Origin: Phycisphaerales bacterium UBA7800 | GTDB lineage: Bacteria; Planctomycetota; Phycisphaerae; Phycisphaerales; Phycisphaeraceae | Assembly: GCA_002480565.1 (NCBI GenBank) | Contig: DLCK01000016.1 | Location: 1 to 11,053 of the forward strand | Direction: 5' to 3' | Length of the DNA: 11,053 nt | Part shown: piece after piece, positions 1 to 6,253 of the stretch | Layout of the letters: each line of letters begins with the position of its first letter | How positions within the stretch are numbered: position 1 is the first letter of the stretch | The notes under the pieces: generated by a model | Seen by the model: the letters and a program-made list of their open reading frames with translations, nothing else | Database searches by the model: none | Told to the model about the DNA's origin: nothing | Program-made: the position numbers and the translations under genes

Positions 1-80
1 CATAAGTGACATAGTTGGATTTCGCCTGCACGGAATGACAGAACGAAGGCTGCCTTTTACTACCCCCGAATCACGACTCC
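1..80. repeat. Possible intergenic repeat remnant with a small hairpin
   Basis: The first 80 bases look non-coding. Bases 19-24 (ATTTCG) pair with 31-36 (CGGAAT), with one G-T wobble, around the 6-base loop CCTGCA, and GAATGACA follows. A hairpin followed by GGAATGAC is a layout I recall from dispersed intergenic repeats in other bacteria, so this may be a worn copy or the edge of an element starting outside the window. One frame stays open from base 2 to a stop at 137-139 (45 codons), but its translation shows no recognisable protein character. Whether an upstream gene ends here cannot be decided. Confidence 0.25.
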
Positions 81-136
81 TGAAATTGTTAATTACCCGA
101 TCAATCTTGATGAGCGTGTGTTTATTGTTGTTTGTT

Positions 137-145
137 TGATAAAAT
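137..145 (+). promoter_or_regulatory. Candidate extended -10 promoter for the CHAD gene
   Basis: The stretch TGATAAAAT has a TG dinucleotide one base before the hexamer TAAAAT (140-145), which matches five of six bases of the sigma-70 type -10 box. This is the extended -10 arrangement. No good -35 hexamer lies 16-18 bases upstream, which extended -10 promoters tolerate. Transcription would start near 152, leaving a leader of about 40 bases before the ATG at 194. Prediction by eye only. Confidence 0.3.
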
Positions 146-193
146 GTTACAAGTATTTGCATGCCATAACCAAACTGTCGATTGATCGAACTG

Positions 194-1108
194 ATGCCAC
201 GAATTCCACTGACATTTGAACAGGTCCGCCAGCGCGCGATCGATGCGATTGCTGATTGTCAGGACATGGTGACAGACACCGACAGTCGCGATGACCCGCA
301 AATCATTCACGACCTGCGGATCACCGGCAAGCGGCTGCGCGCCTGGGGCCGACTCATGCGGCAAACATGGGGTGATGCCACCTGGCGCAGCGTCGATGGC
401 TGGATTCGCCAGATGTGTCACCTGCTGGCAGGAGCAAGAGATCAACTTGTCTGCCAGCAGACGCTAAACCAACTGACAGAAATCAGCCAGGCCCGATCCA
501 AAACCAAAACGCTAAGCAGCCTCGGCAGGCTCCAGCAACATTGGACAAGCCTGCAATCAAACACTCCGCCGCAAAACCAGCCCGTCGATTGGCCGCAGGT
601 CACCAAACAACTGAGCCTCATCTACGAACACTGGCACAACCACCCCTGCCAAGACCTCTGCCCCAAACAGCAGCAACGACACCTGTCAGCCCGACTCCAA
701 AACACCTACACCAAAGCGCGGCGATTGGGTAGACAAGTCCATAACGACGCCCCCAATACCGACCCCCTGCTCTGCCACCGTTTCCGCAAATGGCTCAAGC
801 ACCTGCTCTACCAATTGGAATTACTCAGTACCTTCAATCCCCACATCAATAAGCTCAACAAACTCCAAAGCAAACTCAAAACCATCACCGATGCCCTGGG
901 TGATCATCACGATCTATCCCAACTGGCAGACCAAATCCACGAACGCACCAATGAGCTGGACGACAAAGCCGTCAAACGCGTCACCAAACTCATGCGCCAA
1001 GAGCAAACGGATTTACTCACCCACGCCATGAAAAAGTTCCGACAAGTATTCGAAGAAAAGTCGGAGAAGTGGGTGAAGGGGATTTGCGGGTCATGTAAAC
1101 CGCGATGA
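194..1108 (+). CDS. CHAD-domain protein (conserved histidine alpha-helical domain)
   Basis: This is a 304-residue, very basic, largely helical protein. The first CHAD signature is at residues 38-48 (IHDLRITGKRLR), matching the family pattern H-D-x-R-V-x-x-R-R-x-R. The second half carries HRFRKWLKHLLYQLELL (from about residue 195) and LGDHHDL (235-241), the usual end of the second helical repeat. CHAD proteins are known to bind inorganic polyphosphate and to be associated with polyphosphate granules; some are fused to CYTH triphosphatase domains, but none is present here. I chose the ATG at 194. A TTG at 182 in the same frame would add four residues but has no Shine-Dalgarno sequence; neither start has a clear one. 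The gene stands alone and converges on the gene ending at 1364. A polyphosphate-related role is inferred from the family; the domain call is firm. Confidence 0.85.
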   Translation: MPRIPLTFEQVRQRAIDAIADCQDMVTDTDSRDDPQIIHDLRITGKRLRAWGRLMRQTWGDATWRSVDGWIRQMCHLLAGARDQLVCQQTLNQLTEISQARSKTKTLSSLGRLQQHWTSLQSNTPPQNQPVDWPQVTKQLSLIYEHWHNHPCQDLCPKQQQRHLSARLQNTYTKARRLGRQVHNDAPNTDPLLCHRFRKWLKHLLYQLELLSTFNPHINKLNKLQSKLKTITDALGDHHDLSQLADQIHERTNELDDKAVKRVTKLMRQEQTDLLTHAMKKFRQVFEEKSEKWVKGICGSCKPR

Positions 1109-1115
1109 GGTTTCA

Positions 1116-1216
1116 GCGACACGTGGTGTCGCAGCGATTATCAAACAATAGCAATTGTCTAGTATTTACTCATCGACAAAAGCTGCATCACCACGTGATG
1201 CTGTTACATCGCAGAT
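1116..1216 (+). repeat. Paired GTG-loop hairpin element, copy 1
   Basis: Two perfect 7-bp hairpins with 3-base loops lie just after the CHAD stop codon. The first is GCGACAC-GTG-GTGTCGC (1116-1132). The second is GCATCAC-CAC-GTGATGC (1185-1201), whose loop reads GTG on the other strand. Five bases after the second hairpin comes CATCGCAGAT (1207-1216). A related arrangement follows the acetyltransferase gene at 5999-6115. No T tract follows either hairpin, so these are not ordinary intrinsic terminators. The likely class is a REP-like intergenic palindromic repeat or a structured RNA 3' element. Confidence 0.5.
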
Positions 1217-1363
1217 GCAAGATCGCGTTAGTTTGTTAGCGCCTATTCATATATTTCAGATACAATGAATGTGAATCATGTCCAACAATCATTTAGCAAT
1301 TATGCTCGAATGTCACCGCGCAGATGCTTTGGAGAGGGCAATTTTGTGTGCTTTGCAAAAAGA

Positions 1364-1717
1364 TCAAGTAATAGCATTGCCTACTGTAGCCATGTAATTC
1401 CACATCCCTTCCGCGATCCATAGCATGATACAAAGCGTTACATACTTGCTCTTGTCTTTTGAGATGCAAGCACAGTAAATAAGTGATGAATAGATCGGGG
1501 TGTTAAGCATCAACATGGTGATCCACATTTCATAGTAAAATGAAGCAGTGGAGAATGGGCCAAGTACAGAAAAAACAAGCTCATTGAGCATGAAGTATCT
1601 ATCAATTATTGCCTGTTCAACAAGAACTTTGATTAATACATTTAAGCTGACAAACACTGATAAAATAGATAGCAGTATTGGTAAGCTATGCTTTTTTGGA
1701 GCTTTCTCTGGATTCAT
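1364..1717 (-). CDS. Small multi-pass membrane protein of unknown function, downstream of lpxB
   Basis: This is a 117-residue hydrophobic protein that I do not recognise. After a short basic N-terminus (MNPEKAPKKH) there is a clear membrane segment at about 11-33. Further hydrophobic stretches lie at about 46-70, 73-86 and 93-112, giving three or four passes. The frame is open further upstream to 1807, inside lpxB. I prefer the ATG at 1717 because a GGGGGA purine run (complement of 1721-1726) sits just before it, though the spacing is short. It begins 25 bases after the lpxB stop on the same strand, so co-transcription is likely. By hand count the sequence is 37% G+C over 1381-1680, against 62% in one 60-base line of lpxB (2101-2160), which suggests later acquisition. 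A link to the envelope is inferred only from position. Confidence 0.6.
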   Translation of the reverse strand: MNPEKAPKKHSLPILLSILSVFVSLNVLIKVLVEQAIIDRYFMLNELVFSVLGPFSTASFYYEMWITMLMLNTPIYSSLIYCACISKDKSKYVTLCIMLWIAEGMWNYMATVGNAIT

Positions 1718-1742
1718 TATTCCCCCGTAGAAAATTCTTATA

Positions 1743-2921
1743 TCAAAGCCGCTGCAAAAGTTGACCTGCTGCTTCAATCGAAAATACTTTCCCATCAAAC
1801 GCACCAATGACCTTGGCTAGCTCCGCTTGTTGCTTTTGGCGAGAGGGTTCGTCGCTTAAGAGTTTGTCGACCGCATCCACCACCGGTTTCACCTTACCAA
1901 AATTGGGGATCAATTCGGTGATGACACGCTTACCGCTTTGCCATTGGCTGATGAGGTTGGGGAGTGTGTAAGTATGTTGGGTGACGAGCCATTTGCCCAG
2001 GACGTGGTAGAGGAGTCGGCTGACGTTGTACATGGCGACCATGGGTTTGCCGTTGGCTGCGATTTGCAGGGTCACCGTGCCGGAGGTGGCTAGGGCAACG
2101 TTGGACCAGCGGAGGACGGACTCGGTTTGGCCGATGGTGAGTGTCAGGCGGTCTTTCCAAAGGTCTTCGCATTCCTGTTCGATGGCGATGGTCTTGATCA
2201 TCTCAGCCAAACGTTGATCCAAGGCAGCGACGATGATTTGCAGCTTATCTTCTCCGGGATGTCGCTTAAGCAGTTCCCGACAGGCATGCACCATCGTCGG
2301 CCAATTGCTTTTGATCTCACCATGACGCGAGCCGGGTAACACAACCAGACGCAATTCGCCTTGTGGCAGATCGCCTGCTTCAGCATCACTGCCGGGCGCG
2401 TGACAGTTGGGATCGAAAACCGGGTGGCCGATGAATTGGGCGGGAACGTTGTATTTTGCAAACCAGTCGGGTTCAAATGGCAGTAAACACAAGATGCCAT
2501 CGGACCATTTTTGCAGACGTTTGATTCGCCATGAAGCCCAGGCCCATACCTGTGGCGCGACAAGGTGAATGACCTTGGCCCCCGGCACATTGGTTTTAAC
2601 GAGTTTGCAGATTGACCAGTTGGCAGCAGGTGAGTCAACCGGGATAAGCATGTCGATGGCGTTGTCAGCCAGCCATGCTTTGAGTGTTTTGAGTCGCTGT
2701 TTATGCGTTTTGAACTGCTTAAGCGCGCTAAGTCCCATCGCTGCATGGTCGGTGGTATGCTCAAGCAAAATCGCTCCGGCATCGGCAAGCTTGTTGCCCC
2801 CCAATGCATAAATTTGCAGTGTCGGTTCACGCTCAAGGAGTTGGCGAGCCACGCCTGCTGCAAGAGCGTCGCCGCTGGGTTCAAAAGCGGTTATCAAAAT
2901 TCGTTTGGGTGTCGTCGTCAT
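1743..2921 (-). CDS. lpxB: Lipid-A-disaccharide synthase (LpxB, GT19 family)
   Basis: LpxB joins UDP-2,3-diacylglucosamine to lipid X, releasing UDP and forming the lipid A disaccharide at the inner face of the cytoplasmic membrane. The 392 residues are close to the E. coli length of 382. Family motifs appear in order: EPSGD (14-18), VAPQVWAW (121-128), LLPFE (146-150), FIGHP (163-167), LPGSR (195-199), SGTVTLQ (280-286), GKPMVAMY (291-298) and LPNLI (320-324). Three normally conserved positions differ: F13 replaces the glycine of AGExSGD, A100 replaces the aspartate of the D-x-P-D-F-N motif (VDSPAANW here), and Q286 replaces the glutamate of SGTxxLE. The ATG at 2921 lies in the 101-bp gap shared with the divergent dehydrogenase; its ribosome binding site is weak. 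Family assignment is strong; full activity is less certain because of the substitutions. Confidence 0.88.
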   Translation of the reverse strand: MTTTPKRILITAFEPSGDALAAGVARQLLEREPTLQIYALGGNKLADAGAILLEHTTDHAAMGLSALKQFKTHKQRLKTLKAWLADNAIDMLIPVDSPAANWSICKLVKTNVPGAKVIHLVAPQVWAWASWRIKRLQKWSDGILCLLPFEPDWFAKYNVPAQFIGHPVFDPNCHAPGSDAEAGDLPQGELRLVVLPGSRHGEIKSNWPTMVHACRELLKRHPGEDKLQIIVAALDQRLAEMIKTIAIEQECEDLWKDRLTLTIGQTESVLRWSNVALATSGTVTLQIAANGKPMVAMYNVSRLLYHVLGKWLVTQHTYTLPNLISQWQSGKRVITELIPNFGKVKPVVDAVDKLLSDEPSRQKQQAELAKVIGAFDGKVFSIEAAGQLLQRL

Positions 2922-3022
2922 TTGGGTAATTACAGTAACATGATTGGAGAATGTTGCACATATCAGGTGCTGCGAATTGTCGATGAACCTTTGGAGCGCT
3001 AAACCGCAAGCGGTGTGAAAAC

Positions 3023-3802
3023 ATGTCCCCCAAACAACCCATCATTTGGATTACGGGTGCCAGCAGTGGTATCGGTGCAGAACTTGCCCGGCAGTTATCT
3101 GCTCGTGCCAATCGTGTGGTGCTTTTTGCCCGTCGGATGGATCGACTTACCGCACTTACGGATTTACTCCCCAATGCGATAGCAGTTTCATTGGACTTAA
3201 ATAATCCCAAAGCGATCGCGGAAATCATCCCACAAGTGATCGACGAACACGGTCAGCCGGACGTGCTGTTTAACAATGCGGGGTTCGGCGAGTATCGCCC
3301 GGTAGCACAGATCACCGAAGCAGAGCATCAGCAGATCATGCAGGTGAACTATCACGCGCCGGCATCGCTGATCCATCATGTCCTGCCGGGGATGCTCAAA
3401 GCCAATCACGGTCATGTGATCAACATCGCGTCGATTGCAGCCAAGTTCGGGCCTTGGGGACATGGGCCGTATGCCGCCGCCAAAGCCGGACTCGTTGCAC
3501 TGACGCAGAGTCTGGCCATTGAGCATCAGGGGATCAATGTCCATTTTTCGTATGTCTGCCCTGGCATTATCAAGACGGAATTTTTCGACACTCATGGCTA
3601 CGACACACCACACATGCAAAAACAGGTTGCCAAGCATGGCATACCCGTGGACAAGGCTGTGAAAAAAATGGTGAAGCTGTTGGATAAACCCAAGCTGGAG
3701 TTATGCGTGCCGGGGCATTACCGCATGTTGGATTTCGTTAAAGCGTTGAGTCCAAGTCTGGCGATGAAGTTGGTAGCTGGTGGCAGTCGACCGAGCGAAT
3801 AA
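3023..3802 (+). CDS. Short-chain dehydrogenase/reductase (classical SDR)
   Basis: This 259-residue NAD(P)-dependent oxidoreductase has a complete classical SDR motif set. These are the cofactor loop TGASSGIG (11-18), an acidic residue in LDLN (57-60), NNAG (84-87), and the catalytic tetrad N109, S137, Y150 and K154 (YAAAK), followed by PG at 180-181. Two arginines just after the second beta strand (R37, R38) favour NADP(H), as seen in other SDRs. The substrate cannot be read from sequence. No membrane segment or signal peptide is seen, so it should be cytoplasmic. It is transcribed divergently from lpxB, starting 101 bp away. The start is preceded only by a weak GGTGTG purine run (3012-3017). 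The gene stands alone and its 3' end runs into the long palindromic element starting at 3814. Confidence 0.88.
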   Translation: MSPKQPIIWITGASSGIGAELARQLSARANRVVLFARRMDRLTALTDLLPNAIAVSLDLNNPKAIAEIIPQVIDEHGQPDVLFNNAGFGEYRPVAQITEAEHQQIMQVNYHAPASLIHHVLPGMLKANHGHVINIASIAAKFGPWGHGPYAAAKAGLVALTQSLAIEHQGINVHFSYVCPGIIKTEFFDTHGYDTPHMQKQVAKHGIPVDKAVKKMVKLLDKPKLELCVPGHYRMLDFVKALSPSLAMKLVAGGSRPSE

Positions 3803-3813
3803 GTTAAGTCGGT

Positions 3814-4044
3814 TAAGGCATTTTTTACCGCAAAGGCGCAGAGGACTCAGAGATAAGAGAGATAAACAAATTGTTTTCAAGCCAACTTTGAGTGAAATCA
3901 AGACTGGGATACGTACGATGACCGGTTGACGTGGGTATCCCATGCTTCACATCGGGTGTGACTCATCATTGGGCTTAAATCCCAACGAAAAATCACACTC
4001 TCTTACCTCTGAGCCCTCTGCGCCTTTGCGGTAAAAATGTCTTA
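3814..4044. repeat. 231-bp palindromic element with 47-48-bp arms and internal hairpins
   Basis: This fills most of the 306-base gap between two convergent genes. The left arm (3814-3861) and the reverse complement of the right arm (3998-4044) agree except for three substitutions and one single-base gap; both contain ACCGCAAAGGCGCAGAGG. The 136-base centre is itself folded. GGGATAC (3906-3912) pairs with GTATCCC (3935-3941), and GTGTGA (3956-3961) pairs with TCACAC (3993-3998), enclosing TTGGG (3969-3973) paired with CCCAA (3981-3985). There is no open reading frame of note inside and no obvious target-site duplication. I recall similar CCGCAAAGGCGCAGAGG strings in intergenic DNA of unrelated bacteria, but this is unchecked. 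A non-autonomous mobile element or structured intergenic repeat fits best. Confidence 0.75.
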
Positions 4045-4082
4045 AAAAAAATCCCACGGACACCAGCAGTATCCGTGGGATT
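4042..4082 (-). terminator. Intrinsic terminator of the secreted-protein gene
   Basis: AATCCCACGGA (4050-4060) pairs perfectly with TCCGTGGGATT (4072-4082), an 11-bp stem with an 11-base loop. Read on the minus strand, the stem is followed by an unbroken run of T residues (complement of 4044-4050, extending the stem's own T's). This is a textbook rho-independent terminator 26 bases beyond the stop of the minus-strand gene ending at 4109. Its T tract abuts the end of the palindromic element. Confidence 0.88.
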
Positions 4083-4108
4083 GAATATTCAAAATGATGT
4101 CACAATGT

Positions 4109-4717
4109 TTAGCGCATGATCCATTTATCGCTTTTGCGTTTGAGGATTTGTTCCTGCGGGTGGACGCTTGTGCCGGGGACTTCGTAGATGAGCATCCGTG
4201 TTTTGCGGAGCAGGACGGGCTCTTTTTTATCCTTGACCTTGAGCTTGGCGGTTTCGCCGCTGAGTCCTGCAACGAAGACGCGCATTTGTTTGACGTTGGG
4301 ACCAAAGTGAGGCCAGATGGCAACGGTGGTCTTGGCAAAGTCCTTGCCTTGAAGCAGTTCGCCGACGACTTGCATGGGACTTAGCAGTAGCGGGTTACGT
4401 TGCTTTTTCTGGATCGCCTTGAACACCGAAGCTGGAATATCCTTACCTGCCTGAAGGATCACACCATCATCATAGGAGACGGTGACATCAGGAATGTACA
4501 GGTGATCGTCTCCGGTGTTGTTGGTGATGGTGTAGGTCAGATACCAATACCACTGGATATTACCTTCGGGACTGCGGATAGCGATGGGTTGCGGCGCCTG
4601 ATAATCAAAATCCAACTGGTAAGCAGAAGGGACGATTTCCGGCTCGGGTGCTGCCCATGTATTGGTCGTGATGGTGAACAAAGTCAGCATCGCAACGCAA
4701 AGTCGCGTGATTTTCAT
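4109..4717 (-). CDS. Secreted conserved hypothetical protein
   Basis: This 202-residue protein has a Sec-type signal peptide: a basic start (MKITR), a hydrophobic core to about residue 17, and a probable cleavage near TWA/APEPE at 22-23. The mature part has alternating beta-like segments (WYWYLTYTITNNTGDD at about 56-71, then PDVTVSYDDG) and the stretch WPHFGPNVKQMRVFVAGLSGE. The arrangement Y-x-x-T-N-x-T-G-D-D followed by V-x-V-x-G-L-S-G-E resembles an uncharacterised secreted family I associate with planctomycetes; that recollection is unverified. There is no catalytic motif and no cysteine in the mature region. A ribosome site AGGAA (complement of 4726-4730) sits 8 bases before the ATG, a promoter candidate lies at 4760-4788 and a terminator follows the gene, so it is probably monocistronic. 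Location in periplasm or envelope is inferred. Confidence 0.75.
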   Translation of the reverse strand: MKITRLCVAMLTLFTITTNTWAAPEPEIVPSAYQLDFDYQAPQPIAIRSPEGNIQWYWYLTYTITNNTGDDHLYIPDVTVSYDDGVILQAGKDIPASVFKAIQKKQRNPLLLSPMQVVGELLQGKDFAKTTVAIWPHFGPNVKQMRVFVAGLSGETAKLKVKDKKEPVLLRKTRMLIYEVPGTSVHPQEQILKRKSDKWIMR

Positions 4718-4759
4718 TTTAAGGTTCCTATACTGACAGTGGTTGCGTGGGGATATGAT

Positions 4760-4788
4760 ATTGTAAAGGCGACTTGAGATTGCAACAA
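4760..4788 (-). promoter_or_regulatory. Candidate sigma-70 type promoter for the secreted-protein gene
   Basis: Read on the minus strand, TTGTTG (complement of 4783-4788) is followed after exactly 17 bases by TACAAT (complement of 4760-4765), a five-of-six match to TATAAT. The -35 box is only half matched. Transcription would begin about 35 bases before the ATG at 4717, leaving room for the AGGAA ribosome site. Eye-based prediction. Confidence 0.4.
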
Positions 4789-4837
4789 CCGGTAAAGCTC
4801 AATCCGAGGTAAACGCATGTGGACAAAATATGTGAAA

Positions 4838-4943
4838 AGGGATTTGTGATTAGGGATTAGTGATTAGGAAAGTCAAAAAGGCCGCAAAACTACTCAGTAT
4901 CAACTGTCTGGCCCTAATCCCAAATCACTAATCACCAATCCCT
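4838..4943. repeat. GATTAG-rich inverted repeat, 31-bp arms
   Basis: The left arm (4838-4868) and the reverse complement of the right arm (4913-4943) match at 27 of 31 positions, separated by 44 bases. Each arm is built from short near-repeats of GATTAG/TGATTAG, so it is both internally repetitive and inverted. It lies in the 293-base divergent gap between the secreted protein and the acetyltransferase; apart from this and the promoter candidate I see nothing else there. The element type is unknown; an intergenic dispersed repeat is likely. Confidence 0.65.
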
Positions 4944-5010
4944 GCTTAGATGCGTTTGCCCAGGCTAAATCCGGATGTCATCATTAAATATTTGAACCTT
5001 CGAGAACAGC

Positions 5011-6000
5011 ATGGCCACACTTGATGCCACGACACTTGAATATGAAAAGCCTGACCCGATGCGGTATATCCGTGTCCATGGGCCGATGCATCGAGCGGCT
5101 TTGGGGATGCTCTTAACCGGTAAACCCAACGGCACCGACGCGGCGGTCACACAGTTCGTCAACTTTGCCAAACAGCAGAACATGAATATCGACGAGTGCT
5201 GGGCGGCCTGTCACCTGGATCTGATTCAAGCGTCGATGCTGCTGGTCCCCTCGGCAGGTAAAACCGGCATGGCCTTCCTCAGTGCCGTCCCTATGCGTAA
5301 ACAGGTTGACACCATGGCCCGACTCATCGCAGCGGCCTGCACAGTCCAGGACGGATCGCAAATCAGGATCATCCAGGCACTCATGGAGTCCAACCAACGC
5401 TATGAGTTACTGGCATTGGAACAGGCGGGTTTCAAACACCTTGCTCATCTGATCTACATGCAGCGATACATCACCGCAGCCAACCGCACAGGCAATAGCT
5501 TGAACCTCGGCCCCAACGTGCAAGTCTATCAATGGTCTGAAGACAATCGCCAGCGTTTTGCCGATGCGATCCTTGCAAGCTATGAAGACACCAAGGACTG
5601 CCCCGCGTTACTGGGTGTCCGTCATATCAACGATGTCATTGCCGGCCACATGGCAGCAGGCGAGTTTGATCCCAAGCGATGGATTGCGTTGTACGAAGAC
5701 GACAAGCCGTTGGGCGTGATGCTGCTTAATCGCATCACCCATCGCAGCGCGTTGGAGTTGGTTTACCTGGGACTTTCGCCACATGCCCGTGGCAAGGGAT
5801 TGGGCCGCAAACTCGTCCAACATGCCATGAACATCACTGCCGACTACAACACCTGTCAGATTCTCATGGCTGTGGATCAGGAAAATGAACCGGCCCGAAA
5901 ACTCTACCAACGCATGGGCTTTGCACGAGGCGAAAAGAAGACCGCGATGATCTACATCCTTGATGACAAGGATCCGTCGTCATGTGATGTCGCGGGATAA
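5011..6000 (+). CDS. Two-domain GNAT-family N-acetyltransferase
   Basis: The C-terminal half of this 329-residue protein (about 168-318) is a clear GNAT domain. Motif A is LELVYLGLSPHARGKGLGRKL (248 onward), with the acetyl-CoA pyrophosphate loop RGKGLG at 260-265. Motif B is AVDQENEPARKLYQRMGF (287-304), typical of the domain's C-terminal end. The N-terminal half (about 18-153) has the same kind of ending (ESNQRYELLALEQAGFKHLAHLIYM) but lacks the R/Q-x-x-G-x-G loop, so it looks like a degenerate second GNAT fold. Tandem GNAT proteins with one inactive half are known, for example MshD of mycothiol synthesis. The acceptor substrate cannot be predicted. The ATG at 5011 has only a weak GAGAA upstream. 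The gene is divergent from the secreted protein and converges on panC; its TAA is part of a hairpin stem (5999-6015). Confidence 0.82.
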   Translation: MATLDATTLEYEKPDPMRYIRVHGPMHRAALGMLLTGKPNGTDAAVTQFVNFAKQQNMNIDECWAACHLDLIQASMLLVPSAGKTGMAFLSAVPMRKQVDTMARLIAAACTVQDGSQIRIIQALMESNQRYELLALEQAGFKHLAHLIYMQRYITAANRTGNSLNLGPNVQVYQWSEDNRQRFADAILASYEDTKDCPALLGVRHINDVIAGHMAAGEFDPKRWIALYEDDKPLGVMLLNRITHRSALELVYLGLSPHARGKGLGRKLVQHAMNITADYNTCQILMAVDQENEPARKLYQRMGFARGEKKTAMIYILDDKDPSSCDVAG

Positions 6001-6115
6001 ACTGCGTGGCAGTTTCAGCAAAGCATCGCATTGCAGATAAAGCAGCATAAATCTAACGTGTCGTTTATGTCTTGTCCTTGCTGTGACACTGCGTGGCGAT
6101 GATTACATCACAGAT
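5999..6115 (+). repeat. GTG-loop hairpin element, copy 2
   Basis: AAACTGC-GTG-GCAGTTT (5999-6015) is a perfect 7-bp hairpin with a GTG loop; its first two bases belong to the TAA of the acetyltransferase gene. CATCGCA (6024-6030) and CAGAT (6034-6038) follow. About 70 bases on, CTGTGA (6081-6086) pairs with TCACAG (6108-6113) around a second CTGCGTGGC core (6089-6097), and CATCACAGAT (6106-6115) closes the element. The layout parallels 1116-1216 although the stem sequences differ. Type: intergenic structured repeat, possibly REP-like. Confidence 0.5.
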
Positions 6116-6117
6116 TT

Positions 6118-6235
6118 GTAGGGTGGGTAGAGGCAAAGCCGAAACCCACCATTATGGTCACAGGCGTCCTGCTAAAACAAAGCGATTGCATCTTCGCGGT
6201 GGGTTTCACTCGCAGACTCGCTCTACCCACCCTAC
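6118..6235. repeat. REP-type doublet (two inverted GTAG palindromes)
   Basis: The left unit (6118-6150) begins GTAG, then GGTGGGT (6122-6128) pairs with ACCCACC (6144-6150), and an inner GGC-AAA-GCC (6132-6140) makes a second short stem. The right unit (6198-6235) is the same design inverted: GGTGGGT (6198-6204) pairs with ACCCACC (6225-6231) and ends in CTAC. On their own strands both units share GTAGGGTGGGTAGAG at the start and GAAACCCACC at the end, while the centres differ in length and sequence. A GTAG foot plus a palindrome, two copies head to head, is the known layout of REP doublets mobilised by REP-associated (RAYT) transposases. No such transposase is in the window. The position between convergent genes is typical. 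Confidence 0.8.
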
Positions 6236-6253
6236 GACTTCAACATCTTCTCC

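Noticed and set aside
2..139. Open plus-strand frame entering from the window's left edge
   Set aside because: 45 codons with no protein-like pattern, over a region that looks like intergenic repeat DNA; not enough to call a gene tail.
182..193. TTG start for the CHAD protein
   Set aside because: It adds only four residues, has no ribosome site, and an ATG follows at 194.
122..445. Minus-strand open frame of 107 codons over the start of the CHAD gene
   Set aside because: It overlaps the well-supported CHAD coding sequence on the other strand and has no domain character; it is a frame shadow.
1718..1807. Longer start of the small membrane protein inside lpxB
   Set aside because: The extra 30 residues overlap the lpxB C-terminus and lack membrane character; the ATG at 1717 has a purine-rich site.
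3906..3998. Nested hairpins inside the long palindrome as a riboswitch
   Set aside because: They lie between gene 3' ends rather than in a leader and match no riboswitch core I know.
4838..4943. Short repeats as a CRISPR array
   Set aside because: The units are too short, have no spacers and are inverted, and no cas gene is present.
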